A stretch of DNA of 36,750 nt. Source: Acidimicrobiia bacterium. GTDB taxonomy: Bacteria; Actinomycetota; Acidimicrobiia; Spongiisociales; UBA5794. The position numbers and the translations under genes were made by a program. The notes beneath the pieces were generated by a model that was given only the letters and a program-made list of their open reading frames with translations, was not told the origin of the DNA and did no database searches. This document shows positions 13,830 to 21,442 of this stretch, piece after piece (position 1 is the first letter of the stretch; every line of letters begins with the position of its first letter). Location: positions 1 through 36,750 of the forward strand of contig JASJBC010000014.1 of the NCBI GenBank assembly GCA_030066715.1, read 5' to 3'.

Positions 13830-14482
13830 CAGACGGGCCGCTTGTACTCGCTCACGTACTCAGGCGTCGCGACGTCCACGCGCAACAGCGGATCGACGAT
13901 CGCCTCTCCGGCCGTGAGCGTCAGCGGGATCACCCCGGCCCAGATCGCCAGGTCGTAGTCCTCCTCCTCGTCTCCAGGACCACCGGTTCGCATCTTCGCT
14001 GATGCTTCGGTGAGGGGAAGGGCGACGACCAGCGTGCCCTTCACCTCTTTTTCGGTCATCTCCCGAGAGTCTGCCCAGCGACCCGGAACAACGTGCTCGG
14101 TTATTGCCTCGAGTGCATCCCGCTTCTCCTGGGTGTCGGTGACGATCCGCGGCGATCCGAAGACGACGACCGACCGGTAGTTCATCGAATTGTGGAAGGC
14201 GGCCCGAGCCACAACGAGACCATCAACCAGCGTGACGTTGACGCTGATCTCGTCACCGGACCGCATGGAACGCAGCATGCGGCTGGCCGGCGATCCATGC
14301 AGGTACAGCGTTTCGCCGAGCCTGGCGTGAATGGTCGGGATGACGACCGGGGCACCTTCGTGGACAAAGCCGACATGGCAGATCAACGCCTCGTCGAGAA
14401 TCGAGTTGATGAGATCGCGGTCGTAGCTCCCGCGCTCCGGCAACCGCCGGACCTCCGTTCTCTGGCTTGGAGCTTCTGCCAT
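13829..14482 (-). CDS. Pyridoxamine 5'-phosphate oxidase-like flavoprotein
   Basis: 217 residues from the ATG at 14482 (the track start at 14632 is too early, reaching into the opposite gene). PNPOx-like split-barrel proteins bind FMN or F420/heme. Visible: RRLPERGSYDRDLINSILDE, ALICHVGFVHEGAPVVIPT, YLHGSPASRMLR, VNVTLVDGLVVARAAFHNS, NYRSVVVFG, and the C-terminal AIWAGVIPLTLTAGEAI with DPLLRVDVATPEYV. This set matches the NimA-like / Rv-type family of small flavin reductase-like proteins. TAGGCT lies 7 nt upstream of the ATG without a Shine-Dalgarno, indicating a leaderless start. Function beyond the family is unknown. Confidence 0.87.
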   Translation of the reverse strand: MAEAPSQRTEVRRLPERGSYDRDLINSILDEALICHVGFVHEGAPVVIPTIHARLGETLYLHGSPASRMLRSMRSGDEISVNVTLVDGLVVARAAFHNSMNYRSVVVFGSPRIVTDTQEKRDALEAITEHVVPGRWADSREMTEKEVKGTLVVALPLTEASAKMRTGGPGDEEEDYDLAIWAGVIPLTLTAGEAIVDPLLRVDVATPEYVSEYKRPV

Positions 14483-14489
14483 GGGCCGG

Positions 14490-14521
14490 AGCCTACCGCC
14501 ACTCGGCACCAGCGGTAGGGT
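14490..14521. promoter_or_regulatory. Back-to-back leaderless promoters (PNPOx-like gene and methyltransferase)
   Basis: Reverse TAGGCT (14490-14495) lies 7 nt from the PNPOx-like ATG, and forward TAGGGT (14516-14521) lies 6 nt from the methyltransferase ATG. Only 45 bp separate the two start codons, so the -35 regions of the two promoters overlap and the pair may be mutually exclusive. Confidence 0.45.
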
Positions 14522-14527
14522 GGCGCA

Positions 14528-15154
14528 ATGGCGACCGCTCCCCACTCGATGTTCGCTCGGATCTACGACCTGTTGATGGTGCCCAACGATCGCCTCGGCC
14601 TGCGCCGCCAGCGGGCCCGGCTTTGCCAACACGCATCAGGTCGGGTGTTGGAGATCGCGGTGGGGACCGGGCTCAACCTGAGTTACTACGAGCGGGCCGA
14701 CCTGGTGGTGGGCATCGACAACAACACCGGCATGCTGCGCCGTGCCATCCGCCGCACCTGGGAATCCCCTGCCCCAGTGGACCTCGTAGCCGCCGATGCC
14801 CGCAGCCTTCCGTTCGGCGACAACGAGTTCGACGCCGCAGTGATCGCCCTGTCGTTGTGCACGGTCCCGGAACCCGAACGTGTTCTGGCCGAGATTGCCC
14901 GGGTGACCAGGAGCGCAGGGACGTTGCATTTCCTCGAGCATGTGCGCTCGCCCCGCGACCGCATGGCGAGGCTCCAGGACCGTATCAAGCCCGCCTGGGA
15001 AACGATCTCCGGCGGTTGTCGCTCCAACCAGGACACCGAGGGGATCTTGCGCAACTCGCCGTGGACCATCCGAGACCTCTGGAGGTCGGACACCGGCGGA
15101 ATGATTCAGGGAACCGCCACGCTAGAGACGGCCGGCCTCGACGATCCGTTGTAG
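14528..15154 (+). CDS. Class I SAM-dependent methyltransferase
   Basis: 208 residues. Motif I VLEIAVGTGLNLSYY (about 40), acidic end of strand 2 in VVGIDNN, motif II region DLVAADARSLPFGDNEFD (about 83-100), and LHFLEHVRSP in motif III. The FARIYDLLMVP opening and GGCRSNQDTEGIL near the end resemble small UbiE/METTL7-like methyltransferases. The last ~11 residues overlap the convergent ATPase gene by 33 bp. A role as the demethylmenaquinone methyltransferase MenG is conceivable but not supported: the men genes are more than 9 kb away and the match is to the METTL7-like group. Confidence 0.87.
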   Translation: MATAPHSMFARIYDLLMVPNDRLGLRRQRARLCQHASGRVLEIAVGTGLNLSYYERADLVVGIDNNTGMLRRAIRRTWESPAPVDLVAADARSLPFGDNEFDAAVIALSLCTVPEPERVLAEIARVTRSAGTLHFLEHVRSPRDRMARLQDRIKPAWETISGGCRSNQDTEGILRNSPWTIRDLWRSDTGGMIQGTATLETAGLDDPL

Positions 15155-15871
15155 GAACTGTCTGGTCCGAGGCTGCTGCGGGTTCTTGAACAGCTCGTTG
15201 GGCGGACCCTGTTCGAGGATCTTGCCCTGATCCAGAAAGCAGACGCGGTCGGACACATCGCGGGCAAACCCCATCTCATGGGTAGCGATCAGCATGGTCA
15301 TTCCGCTCTCCTTGAGACCGCGGATCACATTGAGCACTTCGGCGACCAACTCGGGGTCGAGCGCCGAGGTCACCTCGTCGAACAACATCAACTGCGGCTG
15401 GTGCGCCAGCGCCCGGACGATGGCAACACGCTGCTGCTGTCCGCCCGAGAGACGATCCGGGTAGTCGTCTGCCTTCTCGGAGAGGTTGAACTGATCCAGC
15501 AGCTCGCGCGCCCTCTCCTCGGCGACGTCACGATCCTCGCCGTGGACCTTGCGAGGACCGAGCGTGATGTTGTCGATCACCTTCATGTGCGGGAACAGGT
15601 TGAACGCCTGGAAGACGATCCCCATCTCCTGACGGACCTGGTTGGGGTTCACCTCGCCACTGGTGATCGACAGGCCGTCGAGGCGAATGTCGCCGCCGTC
15701 GATTGGAATCAGCAGATTGATGCACTTGAGCAGAGTCGACTTGCCCGAGCCCGACGAACCGATGAGGCAGACCACGTCATGCGGGTCCACCTTGAGGTCC
15801 ACATCCGAGAGGACGACCTTGGACTCGAACGCTTTGGAGAGACTCTCTATCTCGAGTTTGGGAACACTCAT
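15122..15871 (-). CDS. Polar amino acid ABC transporter, ATP-binding protein (GlnQ type)
   Basis: 249 residues, full-length. Walker A GSSGSGKSTLLKCIN, Q-loop MGIVFQAFNLFPHM, signature LSGGQQQRVAI, Walker B LMLFDEVTSALDPE, and H-loop IATHEMGFARDV. LFPHM and EMGFARDV are typical of GlnQ/HisP-type importers. It hydrolyses ATP at the inner face to drive uptake through the permease encoded just upstream. ATG overlaps the permease stop by 4 nt. Order of the operon: binding protein, permease, ATPase. Confidence 0.95.
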   Translation of the reverse strand: MSVPKLEIESLSKAFESKVVLSDVDLKVDPHDVVCLIGSSGSGKSTLLKCINLLIPIDGGDIRLDGLSITSGEVNPNQVRQEMGIVFQAFNLFPHMKVIDNITLGPRKVHGEDRDVAEERARELLDQFNLSEKADDYPDRLSGGQQQRVAIVRALAHQPQLMLFDEVTSALDPELVAEVLNVIRGLKESGMTMLIATHEMGFARDVSDRVCFLDQGKILEQGPPNELFKNPQQPRTRQFLQRIVEAGRL

Positions 15872-16599
15872 GTGCTCATCGCCTGTCGTCGTCTTCGGTC
15901 ACGCTCCGTGTACCAGTCGGTGAAGCGCGCAATCGGAACGCTGATCAGCAGGAACAGCACCGCAGCCGCTATGTAGCTGGTGTAGTTGAACGTACGTGCG
16001 TTGTAGATATCGGCCTCGGCGAGTCCCTCCCTCACCCCGAGCACGAAGACGAGAGCGACGTCCTTCTGCAGGCTGACGAGACCGTTCAACAGGGCCGGGA
16101 TCACGTTGCGGATCGCCTGTGGCACGATCACGAACCGCAGCGCCTGGACCTGCGTGAGCCCAATGGATCGAGCCGACATGCGCTGGCTCTCGTGTACCGA
16201 CTCGATGCCGGCCCGGTAGACCTCGGCGGTGTACGCCGAGTAGCTGATGACCAGAGCGGCCACGCCCCAGAAGATGCGCGAGGTTGGTACCCCACTGAGT
16301 TGCAGGGCCGGGACCCCAAACCCGAGCAGCAGGATCAGCAGCAGCATGGGGATGCCGCGAATCAGATCGATGTAGGTGACGACGATCGCCCGCAACGGAA
16401 AGAAGGCGGGCCCCCGGAGTGACCGGATCATCGCCAACACCAGGGCGAACACCAGGATCAGTACCTCGGCCACGAGGAACATCTGGATGTCGAGCCAGAA
16501 ACCGGAGAGGACGTCGGGGAAGGACTCCCGGAAATGGAACCAGGAGAAGAACTGGCGCTGGACCGTCGGCCAGGCCTCGGAGGTGAGGACGACCCACAT
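15868..16599 (-). CDS. Polar amino acid ABC transporter permease (HisM/GlnP type), start uncertain
   Basis: 243 residues from the first canonical ATG. Membrane segments and the permease EAA loop are clear (YRAGIESVHESQRMSARSIGLTQ then ALRFVIVPQAIRN). The ATG at 16599 falls inside a membrane helix: the same frame stays open upstream and encodes RAALIAAGSTIIVVGLI directly before MWVVL. No ATG, GTG or TTG exists in frame between the binding-protein stop (16747-16749) and 16599. An ATC codon at 16743-16741 lies 6 nt after GGAG and would give 291 residues and a complete first helix. Either a rare AUC (or CTG) start is used or the start codon is mutated or misread. Confidence 0.9.
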   Translation of the reverse strand: MWVVLTSEAWPTVQRQFFSWFHFRESFPDVLSGFWLDIQMFLVAEVLILVFALVLAMIRSLRGPAFFPLRAIVVTYIDLIRGIPMLLLILLLGFGVPALQLSGVPTSRIFWGVAALVISYSAYTAEVYRAGIESVHESQRMSARSIGLTQVQALRFVIVPQAIRNVIPALLNGLVSLQKDVALVFVLGVREGLAEADIYNARTFNYTSYIAAAVLFLLISVPIARFTDWYTERDRRRRQAMST

Positions 16600-16746
16600 A
16601 ATCAGCCCAACGACGATGATCGTCGAGCCGGCCGCGATCAGAGCGGCGCGTCCACCTTCCTCAGACGTCGACGGAGGACGCCGGGGCCACAGCGTCTGCG
16701 GGCCCCGGCGAACTACATCATCGATCTGGGAGTCGTCGGTGATGGG

Positions 16747-17643
16747 TTACTCCGAGATGGTGACGATATCCCCGCCCTGAGCCAGCCACTCTGCCTCGAG
16801 TGCGTCGATCCGACCTTCGTTCTTCAACTCGGCCAGTGCGGCATTGACACATGACACCAGCGTGTTGCCTTCGGCAAACAACATGCCGTACTCATCGGGA
16901 TCCTGTGCCTTGGCCTCGAACTGGGCAACGATGACACCGTCGGCACCTTGCTCGGGGATCTGCACTGCGGTCATGAAGTACGCCGTGGGCAGGTCGACGA
17001 GGATTCCGTCGAGCTGACCGGCAACGAGCGATGCGATCGCATCGACGTTGTCGCCGTAGACCGACGCCTCGATGTTGGGCTCGATGACGTCCTCGATGAA
17101 GTCGAAGCTGGTCGTGCCGATCGCCGCGCCGAGCCTGGTGTCGGCGAGGCCCTCAAGCGAGTCCACACCGATCACGGCCGTGCCGGGCAGGCTCACCAGA
17201 GCTTGCCGGGTGGTGTAGTACGGGTCACTGAAGTCAACGACCTCTTCCCGGGTCTCGGTGATCGAGTACTGCTGGATGTTGAAGTCCCAGTCCTTCGGCC
17301 CCGGAGCGATGGCCTCGTCAAACTGAGTGCGGACGAAAACCACCTGGTCGTCCGAGAAGCCCATCTTGGCCGCCAACTCGTAGACCAGTGCCCCTTCAAA
17401 ACCGGTCTTCGACTCGGGAACGTCGAAGACGTCGTCGCCTACGCCCATCCACGGTGGGAACACCGGCTCGCCCGTCGCCACGGTGAGGGTGCCTGCGGTG
17501 ACGAGATTCAGATCCTCGAAGGCACAGGAAACGTCCTCGTCAACGGTGCCGGTCTCTTCATCACCACCACAAGCACCTGCCAGCAATGCCAGCGCCGCCA
17601 GCATCACCAACACACGTGCCCACGTCTTGCTGGTCGTGAACAT
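16747..17643 (-). CDS. Polar amino acid ABC transporter substrate-binding lipoprotein
   Basis: 298 residues. A lipoprotein signal peptide ends in the lipobox LAGAC (Cys25), so the protein is anchored to the outer face of the membrane. The rest is an SBP_bac_3 (periplasmic-binding, two-lobe) fold: LVTAGTLTVATGEPVFPPWM, GFEGALVYELAAKMGF, WDFNIQQYSITETREEVVDFSDPYY, DTRLGAAIGTTSFDFIED and LDGILVDLPTAYFM. The ITxTREEVVDFSDPYY segment is the family hallmark. The ligand is likely a polar amino acid, not identified. GGAGGAG precedes the ATG directly. First gene of the importer operon; TATGCT in the short upstream gap may be its -10. Confidence 0.94.
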   Translation of the reverse strand: MFTTSKTWARVLVMLAALALLAGACGGDEETGTVDEDVSCAFEDLNLVTAGTLTVATGEPVFPPWMGVGDDVFDVPESKTGFEGALVYELAAKMGFSDDQVVFVRTQFDEAIAPGPKDWDFNIQQYSITETREEVVDFSDPYYTTRQALVSLPGTAVIGVDSLEGLADTRLGAAIGTTSFDFIEDVIEPNIEASVYGDNVDAIASLVAGQLDGILVDLPTAYFMTAVQIPEQGADGVIVAQFEAKAQDPDEYGMLFAEGNTLVSCVNAALAELKNEGRIDALEAEWLAQGGDIVTISE

Positions 17644-17694
17644 ATCTCCTCCAAAGATTGACGCCCGCGAGCATAGTGCCGACGCTCTGCAGCT

Positions 17695-18816
17695 TTAGTC
17701 TGCGGTGTCGAGCACCTCAGCCAATACATCGAGCACAGCGAGATCGGTAGTGGCATGGGGAGCCAGCCGCACCCAGTCACCCCGCTGCGACACGATCAAG
17801 TCGGCAGCATCGAGCCGCTGCGCCGTGACCGCAGCAGGTTCGGCGGGCATCCGGAACGAGAGGATCCCGGCACGCTCGGTGTCATCGTCCCAGGGAGCGA
17901 AGACGTCGCCGCCCGCACTCATTACGACTTCTTCGATGGCCTTCACGTTGTCTAGCACTGCGTCGTGGATCGTGGCTATCCCCTCGGATTCGATGAGGTC
18001 CACGGCCGCCTCGAGCGCCAGAGCGGCGAAGAATGGTGGGCCGCCGTCGTGAAAGCGCTCCGCATCGCCCCGGGCGGGATGCGGCGGCAGCTCGTCCCAA
18101 TCGAAAGAGTCCTCGACGCCCCACCATCCGGTGAGTGTCGAGTGCAGCATCTCGATCGAGCGCAACGACACCGCCATGAGACCGGTACCGAAGCCTGCGC
18201 GCAACCACTTGAGCCCGGTAGCCGCAACGACATCGGCGCGCCCGAGCGCCAAGTCGACACCGCCGAGCCCTTGGGCGGCGTCAACAACGAGGAGCGCGTC
18301 GTCGGCAAGCTCTCGGAGCGAACCGAGATCGGGACGGAACCCGGAGAGGTAGTCGACGGCGCTCACGGCAATTGCCCTCGTCTCGTCGTCCACGGCCTCG
18401 CTGAGAGCTCCCGCCGTCACTCGGCGATCGGGAATCTCGACCATCCTCACCTCCGGCCCTCCCATGCCGGCAGCCCGCAGCCACGGGTAGAGATTGGTCG
18501 GGAACTCGTGGGCAGGGACGACGATGTTGCCCCCAAACGGGGCGAGACCGAACGCAACATGAAAGAGAGCCGTGGAGGTATTGGGCACGACGGTGACCAA
18601 CTCGGGGGCAACACCGAGGAACCGGCTGTAGGTGCCCAGGGCGGCCTCGTAGGCGCCCAGCAGACTGGGACCGATCGGGCCGTCCGGCTCGGAGGACCGC
18701 AAATACGCGTCGGCCACAATTGTGCGCACTCGCCGCGAGGGTGGCCCGACGGCGGCAAAATCGAGATACCCGATCGGTTCAGAGAACTCGTTTAGATATG
18801 CATCGCTGACTGGCAT
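17695..18816 (-). CDS. PLP-dependent aminotransferase class V-fold protein
   Basis: 373 residues from ATG 18816 (the track start 18873 is earlier). Fold type I PLP enzyme: cofactor-ring Asp and Gln in VVDAAQGLGG (D179, Q182), Schiff-base Lys in ATGLKWLRAGFGTG (K203), phosphate-binding NTSTALFHVAFG, and SQRGDWVRLAPHA near the C-terminus. The sequence is of the cysteine-desulfurase/isopenicillin-epimerase-like class V group. The text around the Lys (LKWLRAGFGTGLM) lacks the cysteine loop of true IscS/SufS, so a desulfurase role is unlikely. The reaction is not known. TACCCT 8 nt before the ATG suggests leaderless transcription. Confidence 0.88.
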   Translation of the reverse strand: MPVSDAYLNEFSEPIGYLDFAAVGPPSRRVRTIVADAYLRSSEPDGPIGPSLLGAYEAALGTYSRFLGVAPELVTVVPNTSTALFHVAFGLAPFGGNIVVPAHEFPTNLYPWLRAAGMGGPEVRMVEIPDRRVTAGALSEAVDDETRAIAVSAVDYLSGFRPDLGSLRELADDALLVVDAAQGLGGVDLALGRADVVAATGLKWLRAGFGTGLMAVSLRSIEMLHSTLTGWWGVEDSFDWDELPPHPARGDAERFHDGGPPFFAALALEAAVDLIESEGIATIHDAVLDNVKAIEEVVMSAGGDVFAPWDDDTERAGILSFRMPAEPAAVTAQRLDAADLIVSQRGDWVRLAPHATTDLAVLDVLAEVLDTAD

Positions 18817-18824
18817 CGCCGAGC

Positions 18825-18830
18825 AGGGTA
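18825..18830 (-). promoter_or_regulatory. -10 box of a leaderless promoter for the class V aminotransferase gene
   Basis: On the reverse strand TACCCT is followed by 8 nt and the ATG at 18816, with no ribosome-binding site. Confidence 0.4.
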
Positions 18831-18880
18831 GACCCGTGCCGGCGTGTTGCCGAAGCCTCAGGTAGGCACACACCCGTCCC

Positions 18881-18886
18881 TACAAT
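18881..18886 (+). promoter_or_regulatory. -10 box of a leaderless promoter for the beta-propeller lipoprotein gene
   Basis: TACAAT, a good -10 match, lies 6 nt before the ATG at 18893. No Shine-Dalgarno is visible. Confidence 0.5.
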
Positions 18887-18892
18887 CCGACG

Positions 18893-20437
18893 ATGCCGCT
18901 GCGGCCGACCACCACCATGTTGCTGCCCGTCGTCCTGCTTGCGGCATGCACCAACACCTCCACGTCGGGGCCGGCTCCCGGCGCGCCAACCACTGCCGCA
19001 GCCCTCGCACCGCTCCCGGAGGTGACGGCAACGACGGCGCCCGGCACTTCTGCACCACCGCCGACGACTTCCACCACTACGACGACGACAACACCGCCGA
19101 CGCTGGTGCCTGCTTCCAGCGTTGGTGAGCCTTGGGGCGAGGTTCCCGGGCTCACCATGTTTCGCGGGAACCCGACACACACGTTCTACGGGACCGGACC
19201 CGCCCCGGAGAGCCTCGGCGTGTTGTGGCGGTTCCCGGAAACGGCCATGTGCGGGACCTCGCCGGTGGGCGGTGAGTCAATTGTGTGGTGTGGAACGGGG
19301 TGGACGGGGCAACCTGTTGTCTGGGAGCGACCGGACGGCGTCACCGAAGTGATCTTTGGCGCCTATGACAAGAACATCCACTTCGTCGACGCGGCAACCG
19401 GGCTGAGGACTCGCCCCGACTTCTTCATGGGAGACATCATCAAGGGATCCGTCGTGCTCGATCCCGACGGTTACCCGCTCCTCTACGCAGGATCACGGGA
19501 CTCGCGCTACCGGATAATCGCTCTCGATAGGGAGACACCGACTGAGGTCTGGGGTCTCGAGGCGTCAGCGGTAGCCGGCATGTGGAACAACGACTGGGAC
19601 TCGAGCGCCGTGATCGTCGACGATCTCCTTCTTCTGGGAGGAGAAAACTCCTGGTGGTTTGCGGTAAAGCTGAACCGAGAACGGGACGAAACAGGATTGG
19701 TGAAGGTACAACCGGAGATTCTCTACTCGACCCCGATGTGGACCGAGGACCTGCTTCAGGCCGTCGGTCGTCAGCAATCCGTCGAAAGCTCGACGGCAGT
19801 GTTCGGCAACATCGCATACGTCGCCAACAGCGCCGGGCGAGTCGTCGGCATCGATCTCGAGGCAGACACACCGGCCGAGGAGCGCATCGTGTTCGACTTC
19901 TGGATGGGCGACGATGTCGATGCGTCGATCGTCATCGACGAGGACGGCATGCTGTACGTCGCCGCCGAAGTCGACCTCGAGACCAGCCGGGCGGCAGAAG
20001 TCGGCCAGCTCGTCAAGCTCGACCCCTCCCGTCCCGACGATCCGCTGGTGTGGAGTGTGGACGTCCCCACCGTCGATCAGACCGCCGGAGGCATTTGGGC
20101 CACCCCGGCGCTGTCGGAAGGCGTTCTCTATGCGCCGACCAACACCGGCGACCTCCTCGCGGTGGACACCGCCGACGGCACTGTGCTCTGGCGTGATGAC
20201 GTGGGCACGCACGCGTGGTCGTCTCCGGTGATATTGGACGAGACACTTCTGGTTGCGATCGACTGCGACGTCAACGCCGGCTTCCGGGCCTATGACATCT
20301 CGGAGCCGGAGGGACCCGTCGTTCGCTGGGAGTCCCGGGTCACCGGTGGGTGCATCGAATCCACCCCGGCGGTATGGAACGGCCATGTCTACGTCGGATC
20401 GAGAGACGGCTTCTTCTACGCGCTCGGAGAGAACTGA
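18893..20437 (+). CDS. Lipoprotein with PQQ-type beta-propeller repeats
   Basis: 514 residues. The lipobox VLLAAC (Cys19) marks a surface lipoprotein. A Thr/Pro/Ala-rich linker (residues ~20-75, including TTSTTTTTTTPP) leads to a beta-propeller. Repeats read as PQQ/quinoprotein-like blades: VIFGAYDKNIHFVDAATG, PLLYAGSRDSRYRIIALD, NIAYVANSAGRVVGIDLE, EGVLYAPTNTGDLLAVDTADG and HVYVGSRDGFFYALGE. Such proteins bind ligands or partners outside the cell; catalytic PQQ residues are not evident. Its stop shares one nucleotide with the ATG of the EEP-fold membrane protein (TGATG), so the two are coupled and probably work together. Confidence 0.86.
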   Translation: MPLRPTTTMLLPVVLLAACTNTSTSGPAPGAPTTAAALAPLPEVTATTAPGTSAPPPTTSTTTTTTTPPTLVPASSVGEPWGEVPGLTMFRGNPTHTFYGTGPAPESLGVLWRFPETAMCGTSPVGGESIVWCGTGWTGQPVVWERPDGVTEVIFGAYDKNIHFVDAATGLRTRPDFFMGDIIKGSVVLDPDGYPLLYAGSRDSRYRIIALDRETPTEVWGLEASAVAGMWNNDWDSSAVIVDDLLLLGGENSWWFAVKLNRERDETGLVKVQPEILYSTPMWTEDLLQAVGRQQSVESSTAVFGNIAYVANSAGRVVGIDLEADTPAEERIVFDFWMGDDVDASIVIDEDGMLYVAAEVDLETSRAAEVGQLVKLDPSRPDDPLVWSVDVPTVDQTAGGIWATPALSEGVLYAPTNTGDLLAVDTADGTVLWRDDVGTHAWSSPVILDETLLVAIDCDVNAGFRAYDISEPEGPVVRWESRVTGGCIESTPAVWNGHVYVGSRDGFFYALGEN

Positions 20438-21405
20438 TGGCTGCAAAGCGAACCAACGCAGGAATGGCCGTAGGGCAAGGGTTCATCGGGTTCGGTCTAC
20501 TCGCTGTTGGGGTAGCCGGGACCCTGGCCACCGTTCTCGGGTTCTTTGGCTCGACATGGTGGCTGTTCGATTTTGCGGCCAACTTCCGCGCTCACCTCGC
20601 AGTGGTACTGCTCCTCGTTGCGCTGGCCTATGCGCTTGTCTTCTCCAAGGCCACCGGGCTGTTCTTCATGGCGATGGCCATCATCAACGGCCTGATCGTC
20701 CTTCCGCTGTATCTGGGCAACCCCGAGCCGGCGGCTTCTGGAGACGACCTGACCATCGTCAGCTTCAACGTGGGACAGCGGCAATCCATCCGCGACCTCA
20801 CTTTCCGTTGGATCGACACGGTCGAGCCTGACGTCGTCGTTCTCGTCGACTCCACCGACGCATGGAACCAGGCGGTGGAGATGGCGGCGCCGTACAAGAT
20901 GCAGAACGACCTCCCCGTTGATCGCACCTACGGCATCACCGTCCTCGCCAGAGATGACCTGGAGACAGAGGTGCTGCGGATCTCGCAGGTGCGGGACGTT
21001 GCGGTCCGGGTCGAAGCCGCGATCGCGTCCCAGCCGGTTGTCATCTATGCAATCCAGTCACGACCCGCAAGCAACGAGTCTGACGCCGGATTGCGGGAGG
21101 ACTACTTCGCCGAGGTGACCCGGATGGCCAGGCAGGAGACCGATCCGACGATCATCGTGGGTGACTTCCAATCCACAACGTGGTCCCACCCTGTGAAGAA
21201 CCTCCTCTCCGAGGCCGACCTGGTCGACTCACTCTCCGGCTATGGGCTGCAATCGACGTGGCCGGCCGACCGCTGGGCCTTCTTCCGGCTTCCCTTCGAC
21301 CACCTCGTGCACAGCGAGGAGCTGACCACCATCGACAGGTATCTGGGCCCATCGTTCGGGCTCGAGCACCGACCGATCGTGGTCAAGCTCGGAATCGCAG
21401 CCTGA
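20437..21405 (+). CDS. Membrane-anchored endonuclease/exonuclease/phosphatase-fold protein
   Basis: 322 residues from ATG 20437 (the track start 20350 lies inside the previous gene). Three membrane segments (about 12-35, 40-65, 68-90) anchor an external EEP domain. Family landmarks are present but altered: VSFNVGQ; DVVVLVDST where Glu is usual (LQE); VGDFQSTTWS where GDFN is usual; FDHLVHS; and GLEHRPIVV where SDHRP is usual. The fold assignment is good. With three conservative swaps at catalytic positions, activity may be changed or absent. It is coupled to the beta-propeller lipoprotein gene. Confidence 0.85.
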   Translation: MAAKRTNAGMAVGQGFIGFGLLAVGVAGTLATVLGFFGSTWWLFDFAANFRAHLAVVLLLVALAYALVFSKATGLFFMAMAIINGLIVLPLYLGNPEPAASGDDLTIVSFNVGQRQSIRDLTFRWIDTVEPDVVVLVDSTDAWNQAVEMAAPYKMQNDLPVDRTYGITVLARDDLETEVLRISQVRDVAVRVEAAIASQPVVIYAIQSRPASNESDAGLREDYFAEVTRMARQETDPTIIVGDFQSTTWSHPVKNLLSEADLVDSLSGYGLQSTWPADRWAFFRLPFDHLVHSEELTTIDRYLGPSFGLEHRPIVVKLGIAA

Positions 21406-21428
21406 TCCCCGGTCGGCACGGCGGGCAC

Positions 21429-21434
21429 TACTCT
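21429..21434 (+). promoter_or_regulatory. -10 box of a leaderless promoter for the M3 peptidase gene
   Basis: TACTCT is followed by 8 nt and the ATG at 21443. No Shine-Dalgarno is present. Confidence 0.4.
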
Positions 21435-21442
21435 CCCCTGCC

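Noticed and set aside
14528-15154. Methyltransferase as MenG
   Set aside because: No linkage to the men genes and sequence closer to METTL7-like methyltransferases.
17695-18816. Class V aminotransferase as SufS cysteine desulfurase
   Set aside because: No catalytic-Cys loop is recognisable and it is not in the suf operon.
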